A stretch of DNA of 64,000 bases from Lampropedia hyalina DSM 16112 (GTDB taxonomy: Bacteria > Pseudomonadota > Gammaproteobacteria > Burkholderiales > Burkholderiaceae_C): positions 1-64,000 of the forward strand of contig NZ_FQUZ01000005.1 of NCBI RefSeq assembly GCF_900129055.1, read 5' to 3'. The translations under genes and the position numbers were made by a program. Within the stretch, counting starts at the first letter, position 1; each line of letters begins with the position of its first letter. Below the pieces are notes generated by a model that saw nothing but the letters and a program-made list of their open reading frames with translations, was not told where the DNA came from and did no database searches. Positions 8,869 through 17,898 of the stretch are shown piece by piece.

Positions 8869-10134
8869 GTGGCCAAAAGTATCCAGATCGAACATGTCTT
8901 CAAGGTCTTTGGCGAGCACCCGGAGCAGGCCTTAGCACTGGCGCGGCAAGGGCTGGACAAGAGCACCATCCTTGAAAAAACCGGCCATTCGATTGGTGTG
9001 TACGACGCACACTTCACCATTGAGGCCGGCGAGATTTTCGTCATCATGGGCCTGTCCGGTTCGGGCAAATCCACCCTGGTGCGCATGCTCAACCGCCTGA
9101 TCGAACCCAGCAGCGGAGCCATCCGCGTGGAGGGCGAAGACATCCATTCCCTCAACGAGCGCGAATTGCGCGCACTGCGGCGCAAGGACATCAGCATGGT
9201 GTTCCAGTCGTTCGCCCTGATGCCACACATGAGTGTGCTGGACAACACCGCGCTGGGACTGGAGCTGGCCGGTGTGGACAAGGCCACGCGGCAGGCTGCC
9301 GCACAGGACGCGCTGGAGCAGGTGGGACTGGGCGGCTGGGCGGCCAGCTACCCGGACGAACTCTCGGGCGGGATGCAGCAGCGTGTGGGGCTGGCCCGCG
9401 CGCTGGCGGCAGACCCGTCGATCTTGCTGATGGACGAGGCGTTTTCGGCCCTCGACCCCATCATCCGCACCGAAATGCAGTCCGAATTGCTGCGTTTGCA
9501 GGAAATCCGCCAGCGCACCATCGTGTTCATCTCGCACGATCTGGACGAGGCCATGCGCATCGGCAACCGCATTGCCATCATGAAGGACGGCCATGTGGTG
9601 CAGGTGGGCACGCCGGAGGAAATTCTGCGCCAGCCTGCCAACGAGTATGTGCGCCACTTCATCAAGGGCGTGGATGCCTCGGTGGTGTTCAAGGCGGGCG
9701 ACATTGTCAGCGGGGCGCACCCCGTCATGCAGGAGCAGGCCGGACACGGTGCGCGTGCCGCGCTGCGCATGTTGCAGGATCGGGATCGGGAATTTGCCTA
9801 TGTGGTCTCGGCAGGCCACCGCTTCCGGGGCATCGTCTCCACCGATTCGCTGCGCAGTGCGCTGGAAGGGCACGAAGGGCCGCTGGCCTTGCAGCACGCC
9901 TTCCTGCCCGATGTCGCGCCAGTGCAAAGCGACGAGCTGGTGGCCGATCTGCTGGGGCGCGCTGCCACCCATGCCTACCCGTTGCCGGTAGTGGCTGGCG
10001 ATGGCCGCTTTCAGGGGGCAATCAGCCGCACCCGATTGCTGCGTTTTCTGGATCGGGACACTCCACCCATTCCCCCCGGAGGTTTCGATGCCGCACACGC
10101 CGCCCCTGTTTCCGCTGAGAAAGGTTTCGCATGA
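8869..10134 (+). CDS. proV: Glycine betaine/proline betaine ABC transporter ATPase ProV
   Basis: ATPase of the osmoprotectant importer. Walker A GLSGSGKST is near residues 61-69, LSGGMQQRVG near 165 and Walker B ILLMDEAFSALDP near 186-198. C-terminal CBS-type sequence (from about residue 280) acts as the ionic-strength sensor in this family. Start choice: AAAGGA (8854-8859) directly abuts an ATG at 8860, which leaves no spacing, but lies 9 nt before GTG at 8869. Starting there, VAKSIQIEHVFKVFG aligns residue for residue with the E. coli ProV N-terminus as I remember it. It overlaps proW by 4 bp (ATGA). Confidence 0.95.
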   Translation: MAKSIQIEHVFKVFGEHPEQALALARQGLDKSTILEKTGHSIGVYDAHFTIEAGEIFVIMGLSGSGKSTLVRMLNRLIEPSSGAIRVEGEDIHSLNERELRALRRKDISMVFQSFALMPHMSVLDNTALGLELAGVDKATRQAAAQDALEQVGLGGWAASYPDELSGGMQQRVGLARALAADPSILLMDEAFSALDPIIRTEMQSELLRLQEIRQRTIVFISHDLDEAMRIGNRIAIMKDGHVVQVGTPEEILRQPANEYVRHFIKGVDASVVFKAGDIVSGAHPVMQEQAGHGARAALRMLQDRDREFAYVVSAGHRFRGIVSTDSLRSALEGHEGPLALQHAFLPDVAPVQSDELVADLLGRAATHAYPLPVVAGDGRFQGAISRTRLLRFLDRDTPPIPPGGFDAAHAAPVSAEKGFA

Positions 10135-11336
10135 GTTCTGCCATTTCCCCTGAATCCGCCCCCGCCGCGACGACCGACAATCCGTGGCTGTCGGCCAATA
10201 CACCGGCCCCGTTTGACGATGCGGCGGGCAGCAATCCCTGGGGCAGCATGGCCGATGCCTCGAACGAACAGGCAAACACCCCGGCCACCAGCAACCCCTG
10301 GGGCACGGCCAGCGACACGCCAGCCACGCCCTCTGCCGATGCAGGAGCAGACTGGCTGTCTGCCGCGCCCGATCACACGCCTGCCGCAACCGGCTTTCAG
10401 TGGAGCCAGCTCTGGGATGGCAGCCTGCCGGTGCAGGACTGGATCAACCAGGCACTGGAATGGTTTGTGGCGCAGTTCCGCCCCTTCTTCCAGGCTGTGC
10501 GCGCCCCCATCGATGCCACCCTGGGCGGCATTCAGGACGCGCTGCTGTTTGCCCCCGCACCGTGGATGATCGCCCTGCTCACGCTGATTGCCTGGCAACT
10601 GGCCGGGCGCGGCATTGCCATCGGCTCGCTGCTGTCGTTGCTGGTGATTGCCGCGCTGGGCATCTGGCCGCAAGCCATGATTACCCTGGCACTGGTGCTG
10701 ACCTCCCTGCTGTTCTGTCTGGCCCTGGGCCTGCCGCTGGGCATGGTGCTGGCACGCAGCGACCGGGCCGAGAAAATCGCCCGCCCCTTTCTGGATGCCA
10801 TGCAGACCACTCCCGCCTTCGTCTATCTGGTGCCGGTGGTGATGCTGTTCGGCATCGGCAACGTACCGGGCGTGATCGTCACCATCGTGTTCGCACTGCC
10901 CCCGCTGGTGCGCCTGACCAGCCTGGGCATCCGGCAGGTACGGCCCGATCTGATCGAGGCTGCCAAGGCTTACGGCGCATCACCCTGGCAAATGCTGGTG
11001 AAAGTGCAGTTGCCACTGGCCATGCCCTCCATCATGGCGGGCATCAACCAGTCGCTGATGCTGTCGCTATCGATGGTGGTAATCGCTTCGATGATCGCCG
11101 TAGGCGGCCTGGGCCAGATGGTGTTGCGCGGCATTGGTCGCCTCGACATGGGGCTGGCGACCGTGGGCGGCGTGGGCATCGTGCTGCTGGCCGTCATGCT
11201 CGACCGCATCACCCAGAGTATGGGCCAGGCCCGGCGTGGCAGTGCAGCGCAACGCTGGTACCACAGCGGCCCGGTCGGGCTGGTGCGCCGCCTCCTGCAA
11301 CGCGGCACTACCTCTACCAAGACCACCACACGTTGA
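10131..11336 (+). CDS. proW: Glycine betaine ABC transporter permease ProW
   Basis: A 401-residue inner-membrane permease. The long N-terminal tail (about 95 residues) is rich in NPW and NPWG motifs and ends with ADWLSAAP, as in E. coli ProW but longer. The membrane part is highly conserved: [20 protein letters not shown], the EAA loop around [15 protein letters not shown], and [17 protein letters not shown]. The start ATG overlaps the proV stop, so the two are translationally coupled. Confidence 0.96.
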   Translation: MSSAISPESAPAATTDNPWLSANTPAPFDDAAGSNPWGSMADASNEQANTPATSNPWGTASDTPATPSADAGADWLSAAPDHTPAATGFQWSQLWDGSLPVQDWINQALEWFVAQFRPFFQAVRAPIDATLGGIQDALLFAPAPWMIALLTLIAWQLAGRGIAIGSLLSLLVIAALGIWPQAMITLALVLTSLLFCLALGLPLGMVLARSDRAEKIARPFLDAMQTTPAFVYLVPVVMLFGIGNVPGVIVTIVFALPPLVRLTSLGIRQVRPDLIEAAKAYGASPWQMLVKVQLPLAMPSIMAGINQSLMLSLSMVVIASMIAVGGLGQMVLRGIGRLDMGLATVGGVGIVLLAVMLDRITQSMGQARRGSAAQRWYHSGPVGLVRRLLQRGTTSTKTTTR

Positions 11337-11380
11337 ATCCTCCCTTTTTCTTTCCTCTCGACCTTGCAAGGAGCCATTCC

Positions 11381-12409
11381 ATGAAATTGCCATTTTCCCT
11401 TCGCCCGCTGCTTTCTTCCACCCTGCTGGCCGCCAGCCTCATCGGGCTGGGCGGTGCTGCCACAGCGCAGACCGCCACGGCTCTGCCCGGCAAGGGCATC
11501 ACCGTGCAGCCCATCCAGAGTTCAGTGGCAGAGGAGACTTTTCAGACCCTGCTGGTCGCTCGCGCACTGGAGCGGCTGGGCTATACGGTATCGGGCATTC
11601 AGGAGACCGAATACGTCACCGGTTTTCTGGCCATTGCCAATGGCGATGCCACGTTCATGGCCGTGAACTGGCGGCCCCTGCACGACGACTTCTACCGCAA
11701 TGCCGGTGGCGACGACAAGTTCTACCGCAAGGGCACCTACATCACCAATGCCCTGCAAGGCTATCTGATTGACCGCAAGACCGCCCAAGCGCACAAGATC
11801 AGCAACATCCAGCAACTCAAGGAGCCAGCGATTGCCAAACTGTTCGATGCCAACGGCGACGGCAAGGCCGACCTGACCGGCTGCAACCCCGGCTGGGGCT
11901 GCGAGGCCGTGGTGGAACACCATCTGGATGCCTACGGCCTGCGCGCCACCGTCAGCCACAACCAGGGCAGCTATTCCGCGCTGATTGCCGACACCATCAG
12001 CCGCTACCGCGCGGGCCAGCCAGTGCTGTACTACACTTGGGCACCGTACTGGGTCAGCGGTGTGCTCAAGCCCGGCTCCGACGTGGTCTGGCTGCAAGTG
12101 CCATTCTCCAGCCTGCCCGGCGAGCAAAAGGACATCCACACCGCCCTGCCGGATGGCTCCAACTACGGCTTCCCCATCAACACCCAGCACATCGTCGCCA
12201 ACAAGGACTTTGCCGCGAAAAACCCCGCTGCAGCGAAATTGTTTGAAGTCATGCAACTGCCCATTGGCGACGTGAACGCCCAGAACCTGCGCATGCAGCA
12301 GGGCGAAAACAGCAGCGCGGCCATTGCCCGCCATGTGGACGGCTGGATCAAGGCCAACCAGGCCACTTTCGATGGCTGGATTGCCCAGGCACAGCAGGCC
12401 GGGCAATAA
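11381..12409 (+). CDS. proX: Glycine betaine-binding periplasmic protein ProX
   Basis: A 342-residue solute-binding protein. The signal peptide is [20 protein letters not shown]..., with probable cleavage after AATAQ. The ligand-site tryptophans expected in ProX are present in [17 protein letters not shown] and [10 protein letters not shown], and the disulfide pair is kept in [10 protein letters not shown]. The start has AAGGAG at 11368-11373. It completes proVWX; the substrate is glycine betaine or proline betaine taken up under high osmolarity. Its stop is 1 bp from the stop of the convergent diflavin reductase gene. Confidence 0.95.
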   Translation: MKLPFSLRPLLSSTLLAASLIGLGGAATAQTATALPGKGITVQPIQSSVAEETFQTLLVARALERLGYTVSGIQETEYVTGFLAIANGDATFMAVNWRPLHDDFYRNAGGDDKFYRKGTYITNALQGYLIDRKTAQAHKISNIQQLKEPAIAKLFDANGDGKADLTGCNPGWGCEAVVEHHLDAYGLRATVSHNQGSYSALIADTISRYRAGQPVLYYTWAPYWVSGVLKPGSDVVWLQVPFSSLPGEQKDIHTALPDGSNYGFPINTQHIVANKDFAAKNPAAAKLFEVMQLPIGDVNAQNLRMQQGENSSAAIARHVDGWIKANQATFDGWIAQAQQAGQ

Positions 12410-12410
12410 C

Positions 12411-14069
12411 TCAGAACAGTTCGTGCTTCACGCGCTGTTCCAGCAACAGGTTCTGCACGAAGGTGTGGGCCTGTTCGTCGTCCAGTCCGCCGGACTGGCG
12501 GGCGATGTCGTGCAGGGCCTGCTCCACGGCCTGACCCAAATACGCCTTGTTGCCACAGACATAGACGCGTGCACCCTTGGACAGCAATGCCCAGAGGGAG
12601 TCGGCATGTTCCAGCATGGCGTGCTGGACATAGCGGCGCGGGGTGGCGGTGGCGGCACTGCTGGCCTGCCCCCCGGCATCCGTGGGGCTGTCGCCGCGTG
12701 AAAATGCCGTCACCACAGACTGGAGGATGCCCTGCCCTTGCCATTGCTCCAGTCGCTCCCGGTAGAGAAAATCGCTGTCGGCATGGCGGTCGCCAAAGAA
12801 CAGGCTGGTGTGCGGTATGGGCTGGCCCTGAACGTGTGTCTGCTCCAGTTGCGCCAGAAAGCCAATGAATGGGGCAATGCCTACGCCGGTTCCGACCAGA
12901 ATCAATGGTGCAGTATCGGTGGGCAGGTGAAAAGATGGATTGCTCTGGGTGAACACGCCCAGCGTGTCGCCCACCTGCACATGGCCGAGGTGGCCGGTGG
13001 CAATGCCCTGGTAGTCGCGCCCGCGTGCGTGGTAGGCGACATCGCGCACGCACAGGTCAATGTGGTCGGGGTCGCTGCTGGCAATCGAATAGGCGCGGGG
13101 CAGGCATTCGGGCAGCAGACGCACCAGATCGTTGAGGCGCACGGTGTCGGGCGAGCAGAAGTCTTGCAGCACGTCCAGTACATCGCGGCCATACAGGTAG
13201 GCATCGAGCTGTTTTTTCTGGCTGATTTTCAGCAGTTCCTTCAGCTCCTCGTTGCCGGACAGGCGAGCGAGTTCGCGCAGGCTGGCGCGGCCCAACTGGC
13301 GCAGCTCACGCCCGGCCAATGCCGTGCGATTGCGGTCATCGGGCAATGGCTGGGCTGAAGCATCCGGCTCCAGCCAAAAGAGGATGCGTTCGATGAGTTC
13401 GGGTGGGTTGTCCGGCACGACGTAGAGGGTGTCACCGGGACGGTAGAACATGCCACTGCCGCTGATGTCCAGCCGCAGGTGCGAAGCCAGTGGCGCGCGG
13501 CGATTCAGGGTTTCCCGCTGTACCACCACAGCCGGATAGCTGTTGTTCTCGCTGTAGGCCATGACCCGCAGATTCAATGCCTTGCCCGCCTTGGCATCGC
13601 CTTGCAGCACCTTGAACAGGGTTTCCCGCCAGAGCGGAAAAAAGACTTCATAGCTGGAGTCGGCATCGACGCGGTTCACGAAGGCGGTGGCGGCGCGGCT
13701 TTCCAGCGTTTCGTCCAGATCCTTGCTGAATCCGCAGAAGGTGGGATAGGCGGTATCGCCCAGCCCGAAGATGGCGTAATGCAGCTCGTGCAGGACATCG
13801 GCCATGCGCACGGCATCGAGAAAGTCGCTGGCATTGGCCGGCGGCTCGCCATCACCGAAGGAACTGGTGATGATGATGAGCCGGTCTTGCACCCCCAGAC
13901 CATGGGGATCCACCATGCCAAGCTCCTGTAGCTCGACGCGTTCGCCCAGTGCCTGCATGAATGGCTCCTGTGCCAGGCGTTGCGCCAGATGCTGGGAGTT
14001 GCCCGATTCAGAACCGTAGCCGATGACGATGCGCCCGGTTGCCGTGACTTGACCGATGGATGCTGACAT
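12411..14069 (-). CDS. CysJ-like diflavin reductase (flavodoxin + FAD + NAD(P)H domains)
   Basis: A 552-residue electron-transfer protein. An N-terminal flavodoxin domain (IVIGYGSESGNSQHLAQRLA at about 14-33, TSSFGDGEPPANA, FGLGDTAYPTFC) binds FMN. The FAD domain has PRAYSIASSDP near residue 330, and the NAD(P)H domain has LILVGTGVGIAPFIGFL near 395 and VYVCGNKAYLG near 507. This is the architecture of CysJ and P450 reductases, but no cysI hemoprotein gene is next to it and the chain ends ...RVKHELF rather than the usual aromatic C-terminus. Instead it follows a PAS gene (11 bp gap) and a divergent NsrR-type regulator, so a role in NO or redox stress is inferred: electron donor to an NO reductase, flavohemoprotein-like partner, or assimilatory protein. 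True sulfite reduction remains possible. Confidence 0.85.
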   Translation of the reverse strand: MSASIGQVTATGRIVIGYGSESGNSQHLAQRLAQEPFMQALGERVELQELGMVDPHGLGVQDRLIIITSSFGDGEPPANASDFLDAVRMADVLHELHYAIFGLGDTAYPTFCGFSKDLDETLESRAATAFVNRVDADSSYEVFFPLWRETLFKVLQGDAKAGKALNLRVMAYSENNSYPAVVVQRETLNRRAPLASHLRLDISGSGMFYRPGDTLYVVPDNPPELIERILFWLEPDASAQPLPDDRNRTALAGRELRQLGRASLRELARLSGNEELKELLKISQKKQLDAYLYGRDVLDVLQDFCSPDTVRLNDLVRLLPECLPRAYSIASSDPDHIDLCVRDVAYHARGRDYQGIATGHLGHVQVGDTLGVFTQSNPSFHLPTDTAPLILVGTGVGIAPFIGFLAQLEQTHVQGQPIPHTSLFFGDRHADSDFLYRERLEQWQGQGILQSVVTAFSRGDSPTDAGGQASSAATATPRRYVQHAMLEHADSLWALLSKGARVYVCGNKAYLGQAVEQALHDIARQSGGLDDEQAHTFVQNLLLEQRVKHELF

Positions 14070-14080
14070 GCTGAAGTCTC

Positions 14081-14506
14081 TTATGCCTTGTCGTAATAGT
14101 TGTCGAACTGTTCCTTGGCAAACTCGACGGATTCAAAATCGGACATCAGGTCGTTGATGACGCGACGAATGCTGATGTAGGAGGTGATTTCGCCCTGTTC
14201 GTTGCGAAGGGGCTGCACGGTAGTGTCCACCACATAGAGTGCACCGCCCTTGCCACGGTTGGGAATGATTCCCGTCCATGTATTGCCTGCCTTGATAGTA
14301 TCCCACATCTGCTTGTACACGGGCTTGGGCACGGAAGGATCGCGCACAATGCTGTGCGGCTGGCCCAGCAACTCTTCGCGGCTGTAGCCGGTGAGCTGAC
14401 AGAACAGATCGTTCACGTAGGTGATGTGGCCTTGCAGGTCGGTGGTGGAGATCACCATGACTTTGTCAAGGGAGGCGAGAAGGGTCTGGGAGTCGAGGTT
14501 GCTCAT
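14081..14506 (-). CDS. Aer-type single PAS domain protein
   Basis: A 141-residue soluble protein consisting of one PAS domain and a short C-terminal helix. It has the signature of the FAD-binding Aer/redox PAS group: ITYVNDLFCQLTGYSREELL, then GQPHSIVRDPSVPKPVY, MWDTIKAGNTWTGIIPNRG and VVDTTVQPL. No output domain (HAMP, kinase, methyl-accepting) is attached. It is the first gene of a two-gene unit with the diflavin reductase, which suggests that it senses redox state or passes a signal or electrons to that enzyme. The promoter side faces the NsrR-like operator at 14574-14596. Confidence 0.82.
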   Translation of the reverse strand: MSNLDSQTLLASLDKVMVISTTDLQGHITYVNDLFCQLTGYSREELLGQPHSIVRDPSVPKPVYKQMWDTIKAGNTWTGIIPNRGKGGALYVVDTTVQPLRNEQGEITSYISIRRVINDLMSDFESVEFAKEQFDNYYDKA

Positions 14507-14573
14507 GGCCGTAATCCTATGGAAAAAAACAGAAAAACCACATGCCCTACGCGATTCATGGGTCTATCGACAT

Positions 14574-14596
14574 AAGGTACATTTATTGTACATCTT
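14574..14596. promoter_or_regulatory. Candidate NsrR operator
   Basis: The 23-bp sequence starts AAGGTACAT and ends GTACATCTT. It fits the NsrR consensus of beta/gamma-proteobacteria as I recall it (AAGATGYAT, 5 bp, AAATRCATCTT-type ends), especially in the outer AAG/CTT and CATCTT parts. It lies midway between the divergent PAS gene (start 14506) and regulator gene (start 14646), so it could control both. Confidence 0.55.
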
Positions 14597-14645
14597 AAAA
14601 AAACACAGCCGAGACAAAAGATATAAATTCCGCACACCTTCAAGC

Positions 14646-15167
14646 ATGAAACTGACACTTCGCACCGATTACGCACTGCGTACCCTGATGTACCTGGGTA
14701 TGCAGCCTGAACGCATGGCCTCGATCCGGGAGATCGCAGCGGCCTATGGCATTTCAGAAAACCACATGGTGAAGGTGGTGCATGAGCTGGGGCGTGGCGG
14801 CTTTATCGAAACGGTGCGCGGCAAGGGCGGCGGCATCCGCCTGGGGCGAGCTGCCGAGAGTATCCACATTGGTGATGTGGTGCGCTGGATGGAGGAGGAC
14901 ATGGCCCTGGTGGCCTGTTTTGCGTCCAATGGCGCAGCGGACGCGGCCACAGGCAAGCACGCTGCCGTGCCCTGTGTGCTGGAGAATGCCTGTTCACTGC
15001 AATACCTGTTGCAGCGTGCGTTGGCCGCGTTTCTGGAAGTGCTCGATACGCACACGCTGGCCGATCTGCTGCACACCACGCACGGCGCAACCACCAGGAA
15101 ACGGCAGGCAACGGAAGTGCTGCTGCAACGCCTGCAAATCGCCCCGGTCAGGGTTGAGCAGAAGTGA
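14646..15167 (+). CDS. nsrR: NsrR-type Rrf2 family transcriptional regulator
   Basis: A 173-residue regulator. The N-terminus [17 protein letters not shown] and the winged helix with [18 protein letters not shown] and [11 protein letters not shown] match NsrR closely. The [4Fe-4S] ligand set of NsrR is present: Asp8 and three cysteines, Cys91, Cys110 and Cys116. In E. coli NsrR the cysteines are at 91, 96 and 102, so the last spacing (X5) is kept but the first loop is 14 residues longer here and Ala/Gly-rich. The protein is also longer at the C-terminus. NsrR represses NO-detoxification genes and is inactivated by NO at the cluster. The 3' end overlaps the convergent tsaD by 20 bp. Confidence 0.85.
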   Translation: MKLTLRTDYALRTLMYLGMQPERMASIREIAAAYGISENHMVKVVHELGRGGFIETVRGKGGGIRLGRAAESIHIGDVVRWMEEDMALVACFASNGAADAATGKHAAVPCVLENACSLQYLLQRALAAFLEVLDTHTLADLLHTTHGATTRKRQATEVLLQRLQIAPVRVEQK

Positions 15168-16290
15168 CGATCTGCTCCAGCGGCCAGCGCGGGCGCACAT
15201 CGAAAGCATAGTCGGTATCGGGCTGCTGCTGGCCTGCCTGTATGCGCATGGCTGCGGCCAGTGCGATCATGGCCCCGTTGTCGGTGCACAGGTGCAGCTC
15301 CGGGTAATGCACGCGCACCCCGGCACGCTGGCAACGCTGGTTCAACTGGCGGCGCAGTTCGCGGTTGGCTCCCACGCCACCGGCGACCACCAGACGCTTC
15401 AGCCCGGTGTGTTGCAGGGCCAGCATGGATTTTTTCACCAGCACTTCGACGATGGCCGCCTGGGTGCTGGCAGCCAGATCGGCCTTGTGTGGCTCCAGTG
15501 CCTCCGGGGTTTGGCCCAGTTTGCGGGTTTGGGTGAGCACGGCGGTTTTCAGGCCGGCGAAGGAGAAGTCCAGGTTCTTGCCCTTGAGCAGCGGGCGCGG
15601 CAAATCGAATGCCTGCGGGTTGCCCTGTTCGGCCAGGCGCGAGAGAATCGGCCCGCCCGGATACGGCAGGCCGAGCAGCTTGGCAGATTTGTCGAAAGCC
15701 TCGCCTGCGGCATCGTCAATGGTTTCGCCCAGCAGTTCATACTGCCCCACGCCCTCGACGCGCATCAGTTGCGTATGCCCCCCGGACACCAGCAGGGCAA
15801 CGAACGGGAACTGCGGTGGGTCGGCACTGAGGAAAGGCGAGAGCAGATGCCCTTCCAGATGATGCACGCCCAGCACGGGTTTGCGCAATGCCATGGCCAG
15901 CGAACAGGCCACGCCCGCACCGACCAGCAGCGCACCCGCCAATCCGGGGCCTTTGGTGAAGGCAATGACATCAATCTGCTCCAGCGACACGGCGGCATCG
16001 GCCAGTACCTGGCGGGTCAGCGGCAGCACGCGGCGAATGTGGTCGCGGCTGGCCAACTCCGGCACCACTCCGCCATACAGGCGGTGCATGTCGATCTGGC
16101 TGTAGAGGGCGTGCGCCAGCAACTGCGGCACGGCAGGCTGCGCGGTGGTAGGGCCTGCCGTGGCTTCGTATTGCACCAGGGCCACGCCGGTCTCGTCGCA
16201 GGAAGATTCGATGCCCAGCACCCGCACGAGTCTGCCGCCCGGCCCGGCATCGATGGTGCTGGCAGCGAGTGAGGCAGCGGCAAGCGTCAT
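15148..16290 (-). CDS. tsaD: tRNA N6-adenosine threonylcarbamoyltransferase TsaD
   Basis: Catalytic subunit that transfers the threonylcarbamoyl group to A37 of ANN-decoding tRNAs, in complex with TsaB and TsaE. The ASKHA-fold motifs are clear: [16 protein letters not shown] near the N-terminus, the metal-binding [36 protein letters not shown] and the C-terminal CTDNGAMIA. The start at 16290 ([13 protein letters not shown]) overlaps the lgt stop as ATGA, which supports it over a longer frame beginning at 16365 inside lgt. This gives 380 residues, slightly longer at the N-terminus than E. coli TsaD. Confidence 0.96.
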   Translation of the reverse strand: MTLAAASLAASTIDAGPGGRLVRVLGIESSCDETGVALVQYEATAGPTTAQPAVPQLLAHALYSQIDMHRLYGGVVPELASRDHIRRVLPLTRQVLADAAVSLEQIDVIAFTKGPGLAGALLVGAGVACSLAMALRKPVLGVHHLEGHLLSPFLSADPPQFPFVALLVSGGHTQLMRVEGVGQYELLGETIDDAAGEAFDKSAKLLGLPYPGGPILSRLAEQGNPQAFDLPRPLLKGKNLDFSFAGLKTAVLTQTRKLGQTPEALEPHKADLAASTQAAIVEVLVKKSMLALQHTGLKRLVVAGGVGANRELRRQLNQRCQRAGVRVHYPELHLCTDNGAMIALAAAMRIQAGQQQPDTDYAFDVRPRWPLEQIVTSAQP

Positions 16291-17105
16291 GGCTTCACAC
16301 CCTGGCGTTGCCCCGCCCAGAACCAGATGGCGGCACCGCCCACGATCATCGGCACGCACAGCCATTGTCCCATGCTCATGTTCAGCGGCAACAGGCCCAG
16401 GAAGCTGTCAGGCTCCCGGAAGAATTCGGCAATGAAGCGCAGTACCCCATAGCCCATCAGGAACACGGCGGCAACACGGCCCTGTGCCCGTTCCTTGCGG
16501 GAATACACCCACAGCAGAACGAACAACATCACACCTTCCAGCATGAACTGGTAGAGCTGCGAGGGATGGCGCGGCAACAGACTGCCGCTGTGTGGAAACA
16601 CCATGCCCCAGGGCAGATCGGGCGGGGCGAAACGTCCCCAGAGTTCGCCATTGATGAAGTTGCCGATGCGCCCCGAGGCAAAGCCCAGCGGCACGCAGGG
16701 TGCGACGAAATCCGCCACCTGCCAGAACGGGCGTTTGCGCGTCAGCGCGAAGAACAGAATGGCGAAAATCGAGCCAATCAATGCGCCGTGGAAGCTCATG
16801 CCACCTGTCCATATCTGCACGATTTCCAGCGGATTCGAGAGGTAATAGCCTGGCTTGTAGAAGAATACATAGCCCAGCCTGCCCCCAATCAGGATGCACA
16901 GCACGCCAATGAACAGCAGGTCTTCCACATCGCTGCGCGTCCACACGCCCTGCTGCACCAGCCGGTCATACGGCGGCCGCCCAAGGCGCAAACGCCCCAG
17001 CACGATGAACAGCACGAAGCCGACGATGTAGGTCAGGCCATACCAGTGGATGGCCAGCGGCCCCAGTTGCAGGGCAATGGGGTTGATGTCAGGGTAGGTC
17101 AGCAT
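16287..17105 (-). CDS. lgt: Prolipoprotein diacylglyceryl transferase
   Basis: A 272-residue inner-membrane enzyme with about seven hydrophobic helices. It attaches diacylglycerol from phosphatidylglycerol to the lipobox cysteine of prolipoproteins. The Lgt signature [14 protein letters not shown] is intact, as are [11 protein letters not shown] (essential His) and the N-terminal [12 protein letters not shown]. It is followed by tsaD with a 4-bp overlap. Confidence 0.97.
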   Translation of the reverse strand: MLTYPDINPIALQLGPLAIHWYGLTYIVGFVLFIVLGRLRLGRPPYDRLVQQGVWTRSDVEDLLFIGVLCILIGGRLGYVFFYKPGYYLSNPLEIVQIWTGGMSFHGALIGSIFAILFFALTRKRPFWQVADFVAPCVPLGFASGRIGNFINGELWGRFAPPDLPWGMVFPHSGSLLPRHPSQLYQFMLEGVMLFVLLWVYSRKERAQGRVAAVFLMGYGVLRFIAEFFREPDSFLGLLPLNMSMGQWLCVPMIVGGAAIWFWAGQRQGVKP

Positions 17106-17194
17106 GTTTCAATCCGTGCCCGTGCGGGCCGGGCGACAAGTGCGGGGGAGGAGGGGATTTCTGATAAAAGCACGACAATCGGCAAGCGCGTGAA

Positions 17195-17878
17195 TCAGCG
17201 TCCCGTAGCCCAGAGTTGTTCCAGCGTTTGCAGTTCCGCATCGTACATGCTGTCGATGCGCTGTTGTTCGGTCTGCTGGTTGGCGATGAGTTTTTCCTGT
17301 TCGGCAATGTCCTGGCGGTTCTCGTCGAGCCTGCGTCGCAGTGCCGCCGGAGCCTTGCTGGCATCCCCGGCATAGAACTCCAGCTCCTGCTGGAACTTCT
17401 GTTGCAGCTGGTGCAATTCCTCCAGCCTTGTTTCAGCTGTGGCCACCACCTGTCCCACCTGTTCCTTGGCAGCAGTGCGTGCGCGATCATGGCTGGTCTT
17501 GTCGGGGTAGCGCATCAGCAGAATGCGGTGCCGCTGGCGCAGATCCCGTTCCTCCCGCTGCCGCTCCAGCCGCTCTTGTTCTTCTCTGCGCAATTGCGCA
17601 CGCTCTTCTTCGGTATAACTGGGCGGCAACACGCCTTTTTCATGCCCCGTCTCGGCCCCCAGAATACGCTGTGGACGGTCAATGCAGGCGAGGATGGGCC
17701 GGTCGGAGGTCAAGGTACGTCCCTGTGCATCCACACAAGTGTAGATCACCCCAGTGGTAGCATGAACCAGCATTGGCAAGGACAGCACCAGCCCCACACC
17801 ACCCGCCCGCACCGCACGCCATGTCATCGACAAGACGGGCTGGTGAAGGCATGTAGGAGCCGTGCTGCTTGCCACCAT
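17195..17878 (-). CDS. DUF4124 domain protein with coiled-coil tail, secreted
   Basis: 227 residues from the start at 17878, chosen because CAGGAG lies 6 nt before that ATG and because the frame above it runs into pyrE. A hydrophobic stretch (GVGLVLSLPMLVHA) looks like a signal peptide, followed by GVIYTCVDAQGRTLTSDRPI, the DUF4124 core with its conserved Y-x-C / G-x-x-x-x-x-D-x-P pattern. The rest is highly charged and alpha-helical (Glu/Arg/Gln rich, TEEERAQLRREEQERLERQ), probably a coiled coil in the periplasm. Function unknown. It sits 20 bp downstream of pyrE on the same strand. Confidence 0.72.
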   Translation of the reverse strand: MVASSTAPTCLHQPVLSMTWRAVRAGGVGLVLSLPMLVHATTGVIYTCVDAQGRTLTSDRPILACIDRPQRILGAETGHEKGVLPPSYTEEERAQLRREEQERLERQREERDLRQRHRILLMRYPDKTSHDRARTAAKEQVGQVVATAETRLEELHQLQQKFQQELEFYAGDASKAPAALRRRLDENRQDIAEQEKLIANQQTEQQRIDSMYDAELQTLEQLWATGR

Positions 17879-17898
17879 CCGCACTCCTGTTCTTGCAG

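Noticed and set aside
8577-9287. Minus-strand open frame of 236 codons upstream of and within proV
   Set aside because: Overlaps the conserved ProV N-terminus; Ser/Arg-rich with no domain.
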